Part shown: one piece after another, positions 9,721 to 21,320 of the stretch | Position numbering within the stretch: position 1 is the first letter of the stretch | How the letters are laid out: each line of letters opens with the position of its first letter | NCBI GenBank assembly: GCA_023525715.1 | Contig: CM042012.1 | Span: 63,461,205 to 63,525,204 of the forward strand | Length of the DNA stretch: 64,000 nt | Direction of reading: 5' to 3' | From: Cichorium intybus | Taxonomy: Eukaryota > Streptophyta > Magnoliopsida > Asterales > Asteraceae | Notes under the pieces: generated by a model | Told to the model about the DNA's origin: nothing | Database searches by the model: none | What the model saw: the letters and a program-made list of their open reading frames with translations, nothing else | Made by a program: the position numbers and the translations under genes

Positions 9721-10470
9721 CAGTAAATACTAAATATTTCTTTTACAGAAAAACTGCAGATATTACAAAAGTATTTGAATGGTCCGAAACAGTTTGTCCA
9801 AAAAACAAAACATAATAATATCCAAAACTTAAAATAAAACAAAGTAATATCGCATACACAAAAAAGTAATATGTGTTGTCATCTTCATCCTCCTAATTCC
9901 CGAAACACTTGTTATTTCCTCTGCAATGTTCTGTATTCTGCTGAATACAAATTCCGAATACAGATGCATCAATTGTGCCAACATATCTTTATAAGTCACA
10001 TCCGCAAACATTTTCTCAAGTTCATCCTTCAAATTAATAAAAGTGTACATTGTTAGTTAAAATAAAAGTATAATTTACAAAAATATTATCATATATAAAC
10101 CAACATATTACCAAACTACTAAATTAACAAGGTATTAAGTACTTAACATTTAAATACTCAACAATTAAGATAAATACCACATCACAAAAAATGATTTCTA
10201 AACTAACATTTACTAAAGTATCAACATATATAGACCAAAATATTAGCAAACTAGTAGAGTAACAAAGTATTAAGTACTTAACAATTAAGCACTTAGCAAA
10301 TAAGTTCTTAACAATTAACTACTCAACAATTAACATTTACCAAGCTAACATTTACCAAACTACTAAAGTAACATTAACCAAAGTTAACAAAGTAGCATGT
10401 ATTCATCGATCCTTAATTAAGACTGTTGATGACTAAAACCAAAACACTCCTTACCCAAAACCCTCATTAT
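9721..10470. other. AT-rich intergenic with short repeats
   Basis: Repeated phrases built from AACATTTACYAAACTACTAA and AAGTACTTAACA occur around 10090-10390. A 73-codon minus frame (9829-10050) is unrecognised and not convincing as a gene. Confidence 0.4.
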
Positions 10471-10964
10471 TGTTGGAATACGATAGCATAAAAACAACGC
10501 AGCTGAAACAAAACTTAAAATCGTATTCATCCACGATCACATCACAGAATCACACACACTTTTGCAACTGTAAATGAAAAAGGGTTCATGAAGTACCTTT
10601 TAAGATCAGATCTGACCTTGTTAGGATGACGAGAGCTCAAAGTAGAACTCCTCTAATGTAATCGCACCCAAGACAACGATCCAGCACCTGTTGATGTAGT
10701 ATATACCTTTGCTTGAAGTTTTAGCACGTAATAATTAGGATTTATGAAGAAATCGGCCGTATACTGAGGGTGGGAAGGAGGGTGACGAATTTTAGGGTTC
10801 TGGGATGCCTTACAACTCAGATCTAAGGTTGTATTTAGAGTGCATCTCATCATTATCTCCTCCCTTGTGGATAATGACTATTTGAAATTCAACCTGTTGA
10901 TAATTTCACTTTAATCCTTTATCCCTTTTTTAGTTTCTAATTAATATACCTTTACTTGGTATAT
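10471..10964 (-). repeat. Element A 3' LTR, left part
   Basis: Begins TGTTGGAATACGAT and aligns with 48677-49145. It is interrupted at the tatat target site by element E. Confidence 0.9.
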
Positions 10965-11956
10965 TGACAACGCCTAGTAATATCAAGTATTTTAGTCGTT
11001 GTTAGGCCCTATTTTTGGTGAAATTATATCATATAAGAATTAGTATTCTCACTTTTTGTGCTAGTGCTTGTTTGCAAAGAAATGTTATAAACAGGGGTTA
11101 AATGCGGACAAAATGAAGAAGTTTGAAGATAAAGTCAAAAAGAGTCGACTGGACACACACGCCGCGGGTGTGCATGCGTGCGCGACGCGCCACGTCAAAA
11201 GTAAGGTGGTGGAAGAAATTCAAATGACGAAAAAACGGGGATAAGGCTCTACGCGCGACGCGGCTAGAGGCCTTACGCGTCGCGACTTCTTATTTTTCAC
11301 AACTATAAATAGAGGCTTTTATGTCGAATTCCAGAGGCTAAGATCAGACCCTAAGGTGGACTTACGTTGACTTTCACTCAAGTTACGAGATTTCAGCAAC
11401 CCATTGTGGTATTTTTATGTTTTCACTTTATTTTTAATATTAGTTTAGTAGTTTTTAGCACGAAGCTTGATGTTTCTCGATAGTAATAACCAGTAGCAGT
11501 AGGTTAAAGCTATTTATTTTTGTATTTTACTATTTGGGATGTTCTGGATTGGAGTTTAATAAAGTTTATCATTCGGTTTATGTTTATTTACACTTTTTAC
11601 CTTTATTTATGCATGGATGCTTTGAATGCTTTTCTATTGTCTTTTTTGTTTCTGGATTCTGAATATACTTTCTGATTTCAGTAAGCAATCTAGTGTTAGG
11701 AGTTGGTTTAGTTTCAATTAGTTTATGTTTGATTTGGACTTTGAGTTTGGAATTGTGTTTTTGGATTATTTTGGTAAAGTGCAAGTTAGTCCCTCTGGCT
11801 GTAGTGTGACACTACAGTTAGTGTGACACTACAGTTAGTAAGCTATCGTCTTGTCTTGATCACGAAACTCCTGTGGATCGACCCTGACTACCACTGTACT
11901 AGTGTGAGTGAGGTTTAGTTTACTATTTTGGACCGCACGACGACCTAGGCGTGTCA
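10965..11956 (+). repeat. Element E 5' LTR
   Basis: 992 bases, TGACAACGCC to GGCGTGTCA. The TATA box TATAAATA lies at 11304-11311, preceded by a GC-rich block with GCGACGCG repeats (11160-11290). A short duplication of GTGTGACACTACAGTTA at about 11805-11838 is absent from the other LTR. Confidence 0.93.
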
Positions 11957-11961
11957 AAGTT

Positions 11962-11979
11962 TGGCGCCGTTGCCCGGGA
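11962..11979 (+). promoter_or_regulatory. Element E primer-binding site, tRNA-Asp
   Basis: TGGCGCCGTTGCCCGGGA, one mismatch (C for G) from the tRNA-Asp complement seen in D and F; five bases after the 5' LTR. Confidence 0.88.
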
Positions 11980-12099
11980 GTTGTGAGCTTAAGATAGGAC
12001 GATATGTAGGGAGGTGTTTCTTATTTTTAGTTTTAGTTTTGAGATTTAATTTTGGTTAGTATTTTTGTTTTGGTTTTTGTGGGCGTTTTTCACTAGTGC

Positions 12100-15000
12100 A
12101 TGCGTACCCGTCGGGGTGGGTATTCATCACCCTTGCTTTTTGACTCTGAATCGAGCGAACCGCGTGCAATAACTGTGTGGATAGGCGTTTAGGTAAGATA
12201 AGTCCCGGTAGTGTTAGTATAGAGGATGTTACCAAGGAGCCCATGGGCGAGGTAACACGGGGAATCCATTTATACCTCCAGTGTCAGAATTTCATTTTGG
12301 TAGCACGAGTGCTACTGGTGGTGCGATTTCAGCCCCCGTATCGATACCATCACGCACTCCGCCTTCAGTTCCACCTTTAGGACAAACCACAACCAACCCT
12401 TTTTTCGCTGCGATGGCTTTGGGAGCACCGACCCGAGATGGCAACCCACCGCCACGTCAGCAAACAACCATTTCTCAACCACAACAATCATAATCATTAC
12501 AACCACAATACCAAGCACCCATATTTAAACCACAACCTGTTTTCTGAAACCTACCACCGCAAACCCAACAACATTTACAACCACAACAACCTCCACAGCA
12601 ATATCAATACCAGGAGGTCGAGCATGGATATGACGATGAGGATGAAAGATGAATTCCTCCACAACAGCAGCAACAACAATGGAACCGAGGTCGGGGACCT
12701 CCAAGGAGAATGCAACAACCGCAGCAACCGCAAGGTCAACCAGGTTACAACAATGATCACTATAACGGTAATTTTGTTTAACCTTTATATTTTGCACAAC
12801 CGAGAGGGTAATCGGTTGCGTCACACTTCCAACCTCGGGAGTATGACGATGCATCACCCATATATATTCTTGAAAATGTAGATGCTCAAATAGAAATTAG
12901 GCCGCAACTTTAAGGTATATTGGCTGAGTTTAGGGGTTACAAACAAGATGATCCATACAATCACTTGTATGAGTTCATAGCCATAGCTAATGCCAATACC
13001 CCTAGGAACACCAACATGGATATCTTTAGGTTGAGACTGTTTCCATTCACTTTGAAGGATAAAGCCAAGTATTGATTTACTTCGCTTCAGCCTAATAGTA
13101 TTACCACATGGGAGCAACAAAAGGCCAAGTTTTTACAAGAGTTCTATCCGGCAAGTAAAACTACAAAGATCAGGCGGGCCATCTAAAATTTCTAATAGAA
13201 GCCTGGGGAGGCATCCACGAGGCTTTTGAGCGGTTGAAGGAATTGATGCGTTCTTGCCCTCATCACGACATTCCAAAGTGGCAACTGGTGAAGCTATTCT
13301 TTGAAGGTCTGGACTTGACAAACCAAGCAATGATCAATGCATCATCCAGTGGGACCATTATGATGCAGGATCATGATGATGCCTGGCGATTTTTAGAGCA
13401 ACTCAGCAATGGATCGAAAGCGAATTTTTCCGCCAGGAAGCCTGTGAGTACAGCCGCAGCAGTAGGAGCAGATGCGGACCGGAAGAAAGAAGTAAAAAAG
13501 GAAATTGGTGAGTTGAACCGAAATTTCGATAGGTTAATGTCTACTTTATAGAATGGGCCACAAAGTCAGCAACATGGTGGCCAACAAGGACAAAGGACCC
13601 AGGATGTGAATCAAGTTTTTGGTCAATGTCAAGGACAGTACAATAATGGACAATCTCACAGACCTTACAACCACGGAACCCAAAATTCCTACAACAATAG
13701 ACAAAATATTTACCAAGGTCAGCCATCCAATCAAGCTAGACAGTTTCATCCTGGGAACAACAATAGTAGACCGAGTGGGAGTGACAACAACAACAACAAT
13801 AGAGGGCAGACTAATGCTAGCAACAATGCTCTAGAAAGTCAAGAGAACATGATTGCTAAGATGTATGATTTGTTCAACGCCAGTCAGTAGAAAACTCAAG
13901 CAAATGCCAAGACCATTGCCAATATGGAGAGGCAAATAGCTCAGATGGCCGAGGACCAAAGGAAAAGGGACAGTGGCAAGTTGCCCAGTACTACAGAAAT
14001 TAACCCAAATCATACACAACGAGCTGGGAAAGAGCATGTGAATGCAGTTGACACAGAATGGAGAAAGATCACTAAAGAAGATTTGTTAGGTAAGGAAGAA
14101 GAAGTTAAGACTGAGGAGAGTAAGTAAGAGGATAAGGAAGAGGATCAAGTTAAGGAGGACGAGGAAGTCCATAAGCAGGAGGAGCCTATCAAGCCGATTG
14201 GGCCATCGATCAATCAGCCTTTATGGGATGAGCTGAAGAATGCTCCTGAAGATACAGGGATTCTTCAGGAGATGTGTGAAAAGAATGGGAAATCCAAGAC
14301 GCCTACACCTGATATGGTGAGACTGGCGGTTAAGGCAAAAGAGGCTTTGTTGGGGACACTGCCTAAGAAAGAAAGAGATCATGGATCGCTGTTGATTATA
14401 GTGACGGTGGGAGATGTTGTCATTAGGAATACCTTGCAAGATTTGGGAGCAAGTTTTAATGTGTTGCCAGGATACTCGTATGACAAGTATAAGAATGAGG
14501 AGCTAGAACCTACAAAGATGGTATTGCAGCTGGCAAATCAGTCAATGAAGGTTTTAACGGGGCAAGCTTACAAATGTGATCGTCAAAGTTGGTGACTTCT
14601 TTTATCCCGTTGATTTCTTGGTAATAGGGTATGAGAGCCTAGAAGATGCACCTGCGTTAATTTTGGGACGTCCATTTTTAGCCACAGCTGGGGCTGTAAT
14701 AGATTGTAAGACTGGAGACTTGGATATCTCCTTTGGAACAAGGAAACGCAGGCTGAATATGTTTGGATGTCCAATATCATTACCGCCAGGGTATAATGAC
14801 AAGTACTTAAGCAACAACCCACTCATGGCACCGGGGGTAAATGATAAAGGAAAGATATGGACACAAGAAGGTGAGGGTGGAGGAGAAGAGATTTTATGGG
14901 AGGCAAAGCAACATCTGTTGTCAACAGTGGACAAGGTGCAGTTGCTCGATATGATGGAAATGATGGAGTTGAAGCATCAACAATATGAGAAGGACACATG

Positions 15001-15163
15001 GTGCAGGGAGGCAAAGGTCTTCCAGCTCCTGGATGCTCAGCAACAATGGATTAGTCAAGTGAGCGATCAAATGACACAACTTACATCTTTGCTGGCGACG
15101 ATGGTTCACAACTTCGCACCCGGGATGAAGAAGATGATGCCACCAGAAGATCATGAAGATTAG
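12100..15163 (+). pseudogene. gag-pro: Gag-protease polyprotein of element E, degenerate
   Basis: Starts MRTRRGG, as in D (MRTRRGKQ), about 120 bases after the primer site. The order is a Gln/Asn/Pro-rich N-terminus; a retrotransposon gag domain near 12890-13450 (FRGYKQDDPYNHLYEF, FTLKDKAKY, then QLVKLFFEGL and AWRFLEQLSNGS); an Asn/Gln-rich linker; a helical segment (NMERQIAQMAEDQRKRD); and an aspartic-protease domain near 14300-14750 with the active-site motif DLGAS (about 14440) and ILGRPFLATA flap/C-terminal motif. No CCHC zinc knuckle is visible. Several stops and frameshifts (for example about 13550, 13888, 14125 and 14575) break it. It would form the capsid and process it, with enzymes supplied by another element. 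Confidence 0.85.
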
Positions 15164-15173
15164 GAGGAACCAC

Positions 15174-15220
15174 GTCTGGCTGAAGACGTTAAACTTAGCA
15201 CTTGTTGGGAGGCAACCCAT
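15174..15220 (+). promoter_or_regulatory. Conserved post-gag hairpin block (element E)
   Basis: GTCTGGCTGAAGACGTTAAA through CTTGTTGGGAGGCAACCCAT. Only a base or two differ from the same block in D and F. Confidence 0.55.
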
Positions 15221-15491
15221 CCTTTATAGGTTAGGTATAGTGTTTTTTAGGAGTAATTAGCAGAATATTATCATCATCATTGCAGGTATTGGTAGTATGA
15301 GGCAAGTGTGGGGTCACACAAGGAACTTTGGGGAATTTGGAAGCCACGACGCGGTAAGGAGAATGGCGCGACGCGGGATCGCACGGTAACCCGATGCGCA
15401 GGGGTTATTTGGCGACACGCGCGACGCGCAATGCATCCAGGCGCGCCGCGGAATTCGATCGATCAGAAAACTCTTTATAAGGCGCGATCAT
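15221..15491 (+). other. Inter-ORF region of element E
   Basis: Non-coding. It includes a polypurine-like AAGTGTGGGGT copy near 15304 and several CpG-rich blocks (GACGCG, GGCGCGACGCGGG, GCGCGACGCG, GCGCGCCGCGG). A TATA-like TTTATAAGG lies at about 15474, just before the second ORF; an internal promoter is possible but unproven. Confidence 0.45.
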
Positions 15492-16604
15492 CCATTCCTT
15501 CAGTTTCCTGAGATTTTAGACGATACACCAGAGTACGTGGCGCGGAGGAATGAGTTGAGTACCCGTCGGGTACTCGAGGCGATCGTGCTGGACCGGGATA
15601 TTTTGACATAGGCTGGACTATGGGCCGAGTTGGAGCCATTTCTCCACCGTACCTGGTCCCACAGAGGGTTCACGTTCACTTGGCACGGCTAGGAGAGGGT
15701 GATGGGAAACGATGAGGATGTGGTCTACACGGAGCTTCTTCTGGAGTTCCTTTCGACAATTCTTTATACGCCAGAGTCACGGTCCCGGATGATCAGATTC
15801 AGGTTGGGCGGAGAGAGTAGGGAGTGCAATCTCCAGGAGTTTGGGAGACGCGTAGGGATTTACACAGCGTAGGAGCTAGAGAGCCGCCATTTTGTGCCTT
15901 TTCTTCGGGCATGCATTCCGGGACAGCCCGATCGAGAGGGCAACGCTGTTATTTGGAGGACGATGTCCAACGTCCAGTTCGAGGCGGGGTCGGCCAGGGA
16001 GAGCCACCTCCGCAATCTGCTGCACCGCCTTATGCACCGTATCATATCCACTTCTGTCATGCAGAAGCAAGGATGTGAGAAGGTGTCTGGAGACGACACG
16101 ACCTTCATATGGGCGATCTCCGACCCCACCAGGTTCCTTCATTTGCTATATGCACTGGCGATCTCCTTGTCGACCTGAGCAGCGGGTGTATCTAGAAGCA
16201 GCCCTATGGCCGGCGGGCATTTCATTTCCCGCTTGGCCAGGTCATATAGCATTCTTACTGCTGAGATCATGGGGCTCATCCATCAGCCACGTGCGGGTAC
16301 ATACATGAGGGTGGCAATAGAGGCACCACGGGCACCCCGACCAGCCCATGCACAGGAGGAGGGACCAGCGAGGCGATGCCGGAGGGTTGAGGCACTATCT
16401 GAGCAGCCACAGCCGCAGCCATCAGAGGTGATGGCTGCATTACATGACGTGAGAGAGAGGATGATGAGGCTGGAGGATCAGCAGGTATGGATGGGGGAGG
16501 TACTACTAGAGATGGCTTCCCAGCAGGGACGATGCCCACGACCCTTTCCATCTAGAGCTCACGATGATGAGGCGGGTCCATCTGGGACACGCCAGGATGA
16601 TTGA
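15492..16604 (+). pseudogene. ATHILA ORF-1-like protein of element E, degenerate
   Basis: One reading frame holds throughout, with in-frame stops near 15607, 15690, 15870 and 16176. It aligns with D residue by residue: LEPFLHRTW, DEDVVYTELLLEF, FRLGGESRECNLQEFGRRVG, SARESHLRNLLHRLMHRI and the C-terminal MMRLEDQQVWMGEVLLEMAS helix, ending in an Arg/Pro/Asp-rich tail. The pattern FRLGG-x(3)-ECNL-x-EFGR plus HR-x-x-HRI-x-S matches what I know of the ATHILA ORF-1 family (Pfam PF03078). Its function in Athila elements is not established. The upstream edge is uncertain; no clear start codon is visible. Confidence 0.75.
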
Positions 16605-17613
16605 TGTATTTTCTTTTCTACTTTTTGAAAACATTGTACAAAACTTATTACTATCTTTTGCTATATATTTTGGTTATTTGTTTGTTTTCTTTTTGCATTT
16701 AATTTGTTTGTGAGTGTTGCATGTGAATACCATTGAGGAATTTGTGGAGGAGTTGTTTCAGGAAAGTGTGGGGTCATTGTGCCCCCTCCGCTTGCTATGA
16801 TCACCAGAGTGTTTACTGTTGCGCTACAACTCCTGGAAATCTGAATCTAAATCGTGAAGAGTTCATGTTTTTGTAACCTGTGACAATCAAGTACCATCAA
16901 GCAGTCAACCGTCTAAGGGGTAACTCTTTCACCCTTGTTTTAAAATAATTTTGTACAACGGGGACGTTGTACGGTTTTAAGTGTGGGGTGTGGACGGTCG
17001 AAAGAGTGTTTTCTTAATTTTTTGCGGGAAATGAGTCATTTTCAAAAAATTTAGCATCTTTTTCACAATTTTTTAATAGATTGTAATTTTGAAACGAATA
17101 GTTTGTGAATGTTATAGCGTCAGTATTTTTCGAGAAATACTATTTAGTTGTGATCATGCTATGGTTTAGTCAAATAAGTTGAGTTTTAGGAGTTAGAAAA
17201 TTGGAATATTTTAGGATTGGAATTTAGGAAGGGACTGTCAATCAGTGGCCTTTGTTGTTCGAGCCGTTAAGTCTAAAATGGGTGGGACTTATGCACCTTG
17301 CCACCTAAGATCGTCTGGTCTGGGATGGTATTTCTGAAAGCTCGTTACATGGACAACATCGAAAGTCATGGATAGTTCTTTAATGACCTTTAGAATCTGA
17401 ATGAGTACGTACACTTCACTGTGAACAGAAAATTTGTAATCAAGGGTTCTCTAGAAAGTCATGAATTCCAAAGAATATTCTGGTTAAGTTTGCAAAAACG
17501 ATTTCACTCTAACTCTGGGGACAATAAACTTTGAAATTGAACAAATTTAAAAATTGTTTGAGTCTTAGTTAAAATCGGTTAAAAACTCTCTTGCTTGGGG
17601 ACAAGCAAGGCAG
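16605..17613 (+). other. Element E 3' non-coding region
   Basis: Collinear with 3636-4642 of F and 27558-28556 of D (reversed). It holds polypurine-like copies at about 16762 and 16979, the GNRA hairpin and long conserved non-coding blocks. Confidence 0.75.
16953..16972 (+). promoter_or_regulatory. Perfect 8-bp hairpin with GNRA loop (element E)
   Basis: GTACAACG-GGGA-CGTTGTAC, identical to D and F although E is clearly more diverged elsewhere. Confidence 0.6.
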
Positions 17614-17627
17614 AAGTGTGGGGTGTT
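17614..17627 (+). promoter_or_regulatory. Element E 3' polypurine tract
   Basis: AAGTGTGGGGTGTT, abutting the 3' LTR. Confidence 0.82.
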
Positions 17628-18599
17628 TGACAACGCTTAGTAATATCAAGTATTTTAGTCATTGTTAGGCCCTATTTTTGGTGAAATTATATCATATAAG
17701 CTTGGTATTCTCATTTTTGTGCTAGTGCTTGTTTGCAAAGAAATGTTATAAACATGGGTTAAATGCAGACAAAATGAACAAGTTTGAAGATAAAGTCGAA
17801 AAGAGTCGTCTGGACACGCGCGCCGCAGGTGTGCATACATGCGCGACGCGCCACGTCAAAAGTAAGGCAGTGGAAGAAATTCAAATGATGAAAAACGGGG
17901 ATAAGGCTCTACGCGCGACGCGGCTAGAGGTCTTACGCGTCGCGACTTCTTATTTTTCACAACTATAAATAGAGGCTTTTAGGTCGAACTCCGGAGGCGA
18001 AGATCAGACCCTAAGGTGGGCTTACTGTGACTTTGACTGAAGTTTCGATATTTCAGCAACCCATTGTGGTATTTTTATGTTTTCACTTTATTTTTAATAT
18101 TAGTTTAGTAGTTTTTAGCTCTTAGCTTGGTGTTTCTGGATAGTAACAACCAGTAGCAGTAGGTTAAAGCTATTTATTTTTGTATTTTACTGTTTGGGAT
18201 GTTCTGGATTGGAGTTTAATAAAGTTAATCATTCGGTTTATGTTTATTTGCAATTTTTACCTTTATTTATGCCTGGATGCTTTGAATGCTTTTGGATTGT
18301 CTTTATTTTTTCTGGATTCTGAATATACTTTCTGATTTCAGTAAGCAATCTAGTGTTAGGAGTTGGTTTAGTTTCAATTAGTTTATGTTTGATTTGGACT
18401 TTGAGTTTGGAATTGTGTTTTTGGATTGTTTTGGTAAAGTGCAAGTTAGTCCCTCTGGCTGTAGCATGACACTACAGTTGGTAAGCTATCGTCTTGTCTT
18501 GACCACGAAGCTCCTGTGATTCGACCCTGACTACCACTTTACTAGTGTGAGTGAGGTTTATTTTACTATTTTTGACCGCACGACGACCTAGGCGTGTCA
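17628..18599 (+). repeat. Element E 3' LTR
   Basis: 972 bases, same edges as the 5' LTR, TATA box at 17964-17971. Confidence 0.93.
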
Positions 18600-18604
18600 T
18601 ATAT

Positions 18605-18735
18605 TAATAAACTTAACTGCTCAAGTTTATTTTCGATCTCTTTTAGGTAAATTGTCTCTTGCATGTAACCTAAAAGGACCCTACTATTTATAGTAATATT
18701 TCCAACTTGTTATAATGATAGGAATATAACCAACA
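18605..18735 (-). repeat. Element A 3' LTR, right part
   Basis: Resumes after element E and runs to ATAACCAACA, followed by the reversed polypurine tract GTCTCCCACTTG. Together with the first part it makes about 625 bases, against 621 for the other LTR. Confidence 0.88.
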
Positions 18736-19480
18736 GTCTCCCACTTGCGCTTGTTATAACAATTGTATGGTCTAATATTCCCTATCCTAGTAAGGTGTAT
18801 GCCATCCTAGATAAGTGTCGTGTTCATATAATGAAAACAGCCTTTAGGCAAGTGATCAAACATTCCTTTGTTCTACAAGATATCCATATGACCGTCTGAC
18901 ATGGAATTTTGTCAGTCTCAAGCATTCAAGATCATGTTTCCCGATAGAGATTTGTGATGACTACAACAAACTACACTATTGATTCTATATCAATTCAGTC
19001 TCGGTACGGTCGTACACTTGCTGTCAACACCAAATCATCGAGGGGCCCATGGATATCGCTTCTCTTGTTAGGAAGAAGGAAAAAATAAACTTTGAATACA
19101 CGGATCTCGCCTACTCATCATGTCATACCTGGACATTCCCTGTATGGCTGCCAGTTACGGACAACGTTGGAGAAAACCAAGTCATAACAGACTGCAGGAC
19201 TAAGAATCAATGCATCTCCGCTTGAAGAATATAAGATATTACCATCTTATAATTACTCGTGACAGATTCCATGAAGTAATCTCTAAGTACGGGTTACTCC
19301 AATACTTAATCCATATTAAGTACACACGAGAATTAGCGCATCTCTATGCTATGTCCATCTCTATTGACAATCCACTAATTCCTCATGTCTGCCTTGAATC
19401 AATACTTACTTCCAAAAGTATGACCGACTATGGATTGTTTGAATAATAATTAAATTATTCAGGAAGTCAATAAGACACAC
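18736..19480 (-). other. Element A 3' untranslated region and polypurine tract
   Basis: The minus-strand polypurine tract CAAGTGGGAGAC adjoins the LTR at 18736. The following stretch resembles the 3' untranslated regions of B and C, including a palindrome GAATAATAATTAAATTATTC (19441-19460). Confidence 0.6.
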
Positions 19481-20399
19481 AAAATCGGAACACAATGATA
19501 AACTAATGAAATGACTCTCTTTATGCATATATTATGTTCTCCACATAATAATCTTCAAATCAAATAGAGTTTTACATTTCTTAAAACCAATTCATTTGTA
19601 AATCTAATACAAATGGACTTAGCACGACGATCTTGCTTAGTCCGTGACATTAACTTAGTGATTAGATAAGCTATCTTGCCTCTAATATAACTTTATTAAC
19701 TAAGATGTCTTGTTTGGTAAGAACCCGGATCCTAGCTGCGTACAGAAACCATCTCTATTTGTTTGGAAGCTAGTATCAGTGTGCTTCTTTACACTTAGTT
19801 CTTCCATACTATAATGGATCAAGAACAACTTAAACATTTAAGATATTTCATGACTTCCATCCTTTAACTTTGGCAAGGATTAGCCTAATGTCAACTCATT
19901 ATGCTCAAGGCATATGATACATTAGGTCTCGTACATTATGCGAGTGATCCATATGCAAGTGAATACGTGACTCAAGTCATCTCATCCAGAATCTTAGTGG
20001 AACTAGGACTCTAAGTTTCATTTAGTCCTAAACCCATATACAGAAACTTGAATACCTTATAGGAGTCTTGTATCTTTAGATCCTGATTATTCATGTACTC
20101 TATCTTATCCCTTTGAAGCAATCAGTTCTATCCACATAGATCATAATGATTCATGTGCAATAGGTCACTCTCATGTCATTTGTAGCATAGCAATTCTCAT
20201 TTATTTCATATTTCTCGATATATGGACGTTTACATGAGAACTTTGCTATCTGCTTACAACATAGGGTAGACTTCAGTGCTCCCACTAGCACTAACATGTA
20301 TATGGTTCACTTTTGTTTCTCAAATCCCTATGAATCACTAAAGTCTATATACATAGATCACGATGCTTCATATGCACTAAGTCTATCATGTGGCATTTT

Positions 20400-21320
20400 A
20401 GCATAGCGATTCTCATTTACTTCATATATCTCGAGATAGGGACGTTACATGAGAACTTTGCTATCTGTGTACAACATAGGGTAGACTTCCGTTCTCCCAC
20501 TAGCTTCGACATGTATATGGTTCCCTTTTTTTCTCAACCAGCCAAGCTCTCTTGACTTTCTCATCGAGACAAACATCCATTTGCAAGATGCTTGTTCAAG
20601 TCCATCTATAGACTTTTCAAGCTTACACACTCTTATTCGGATATTTAGACTGTACAAAACCGAATGGTTATGTCATACACACATCCTTTTAATATTTTTC
20701 GTTTAGGAAAGTGGTTTTTACATCGATTTGCCATACTTTATAATCACCGACCGCTAATGTGGCACACAATATCCAAATAGACATGATTATTGCCACTGAT
20801 GAGAAGGTTTCCTCATAATCAAGCTTTGTATATGATTGTAACTCTTCGTCACCACTCTAGCTCTCATGTGTGTATTCTTTATCCATGTATGTCTTCTTCT
20901 TAAAGACCCATTTACACCTGATTGTTTAAGATCAGGAGTGTCATCAACCAAGTTTCAAACTTGGTTATACTTCATGGATTTCATCTTGCTCTCCACAACC
21001 TCTTTCTTTAAGGCAGCCCAAAGGGCTTGCCACGAATTCCGATAGTTGGTAGGGTCACAATGATCCACCGGACATTCATCACCTTTATCAGCATGTAATT
21101 CATAAAACTCGAGTGCATGATGTCCTTTATCGATTTCTCGAATAGAAGATGGAGTTATGTCAGATTCCTCAACAAACTCTTACTGAGTCTTGACAGGGTT
21201 CTTTACCTCTGGTTGAGTGCTAGTGTCAACATCAGGTTCTTTGATCCTTTGAGTCTCATCAAGATCAATCTGGCTCCCACTGATTTCTTGAATACCAGCT
21301 TCCTATCATAGAAGACTGTC
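20400..21320 (-). pseudogene. pol: Copia reverse-transcriptase remnant, element A
   Basis: The minus strand, read across frames, shows VCKLEKSIDGLEQASCKW (about 20570-20630), homologous to KVCKLEKSIYGLKQA in element C, and upstream of it DYKVWQIDVKTTFLNEK and DYEETFSSVA, the copia RT N-terminal motifs. Numerous stops and frameshifts are present. No YVDD-type active-site motif was found in this copy. Confidence 0.7.

Larger units (their letters stand above)
10965..18599 (+). mobile_element. Element E: non-autonomous Athila-like LTR retrotransposon
   Basis: TG...CA ends, LTRs of 992 and 972 bases, target duplication tatat (10960-10964 and 18600-18604), a tRNA-Asp primer site and an AAGTGTGGGGTGTT polypurine tract. 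The interior encodes a decayed gag-protease and a decayed ATHILA ORF-1-like protein and has no RT, RNase H or integrase. The LTRs differ more than those of D and F by eye, and both ORFs hold several stops, so E is older. The target duplication is weak evidence alone because the site is TA-rich, but the split LTR of A confirms the boundaries. Confidence 0.93.

Noticed and set aside
12438..12881. Asn/His-rich 147-codon ORF and antisense Val-rich ORF
   Set aside because: Shadow frames of the Gln/Asn/Pro-rich gag N-terminus of element E.
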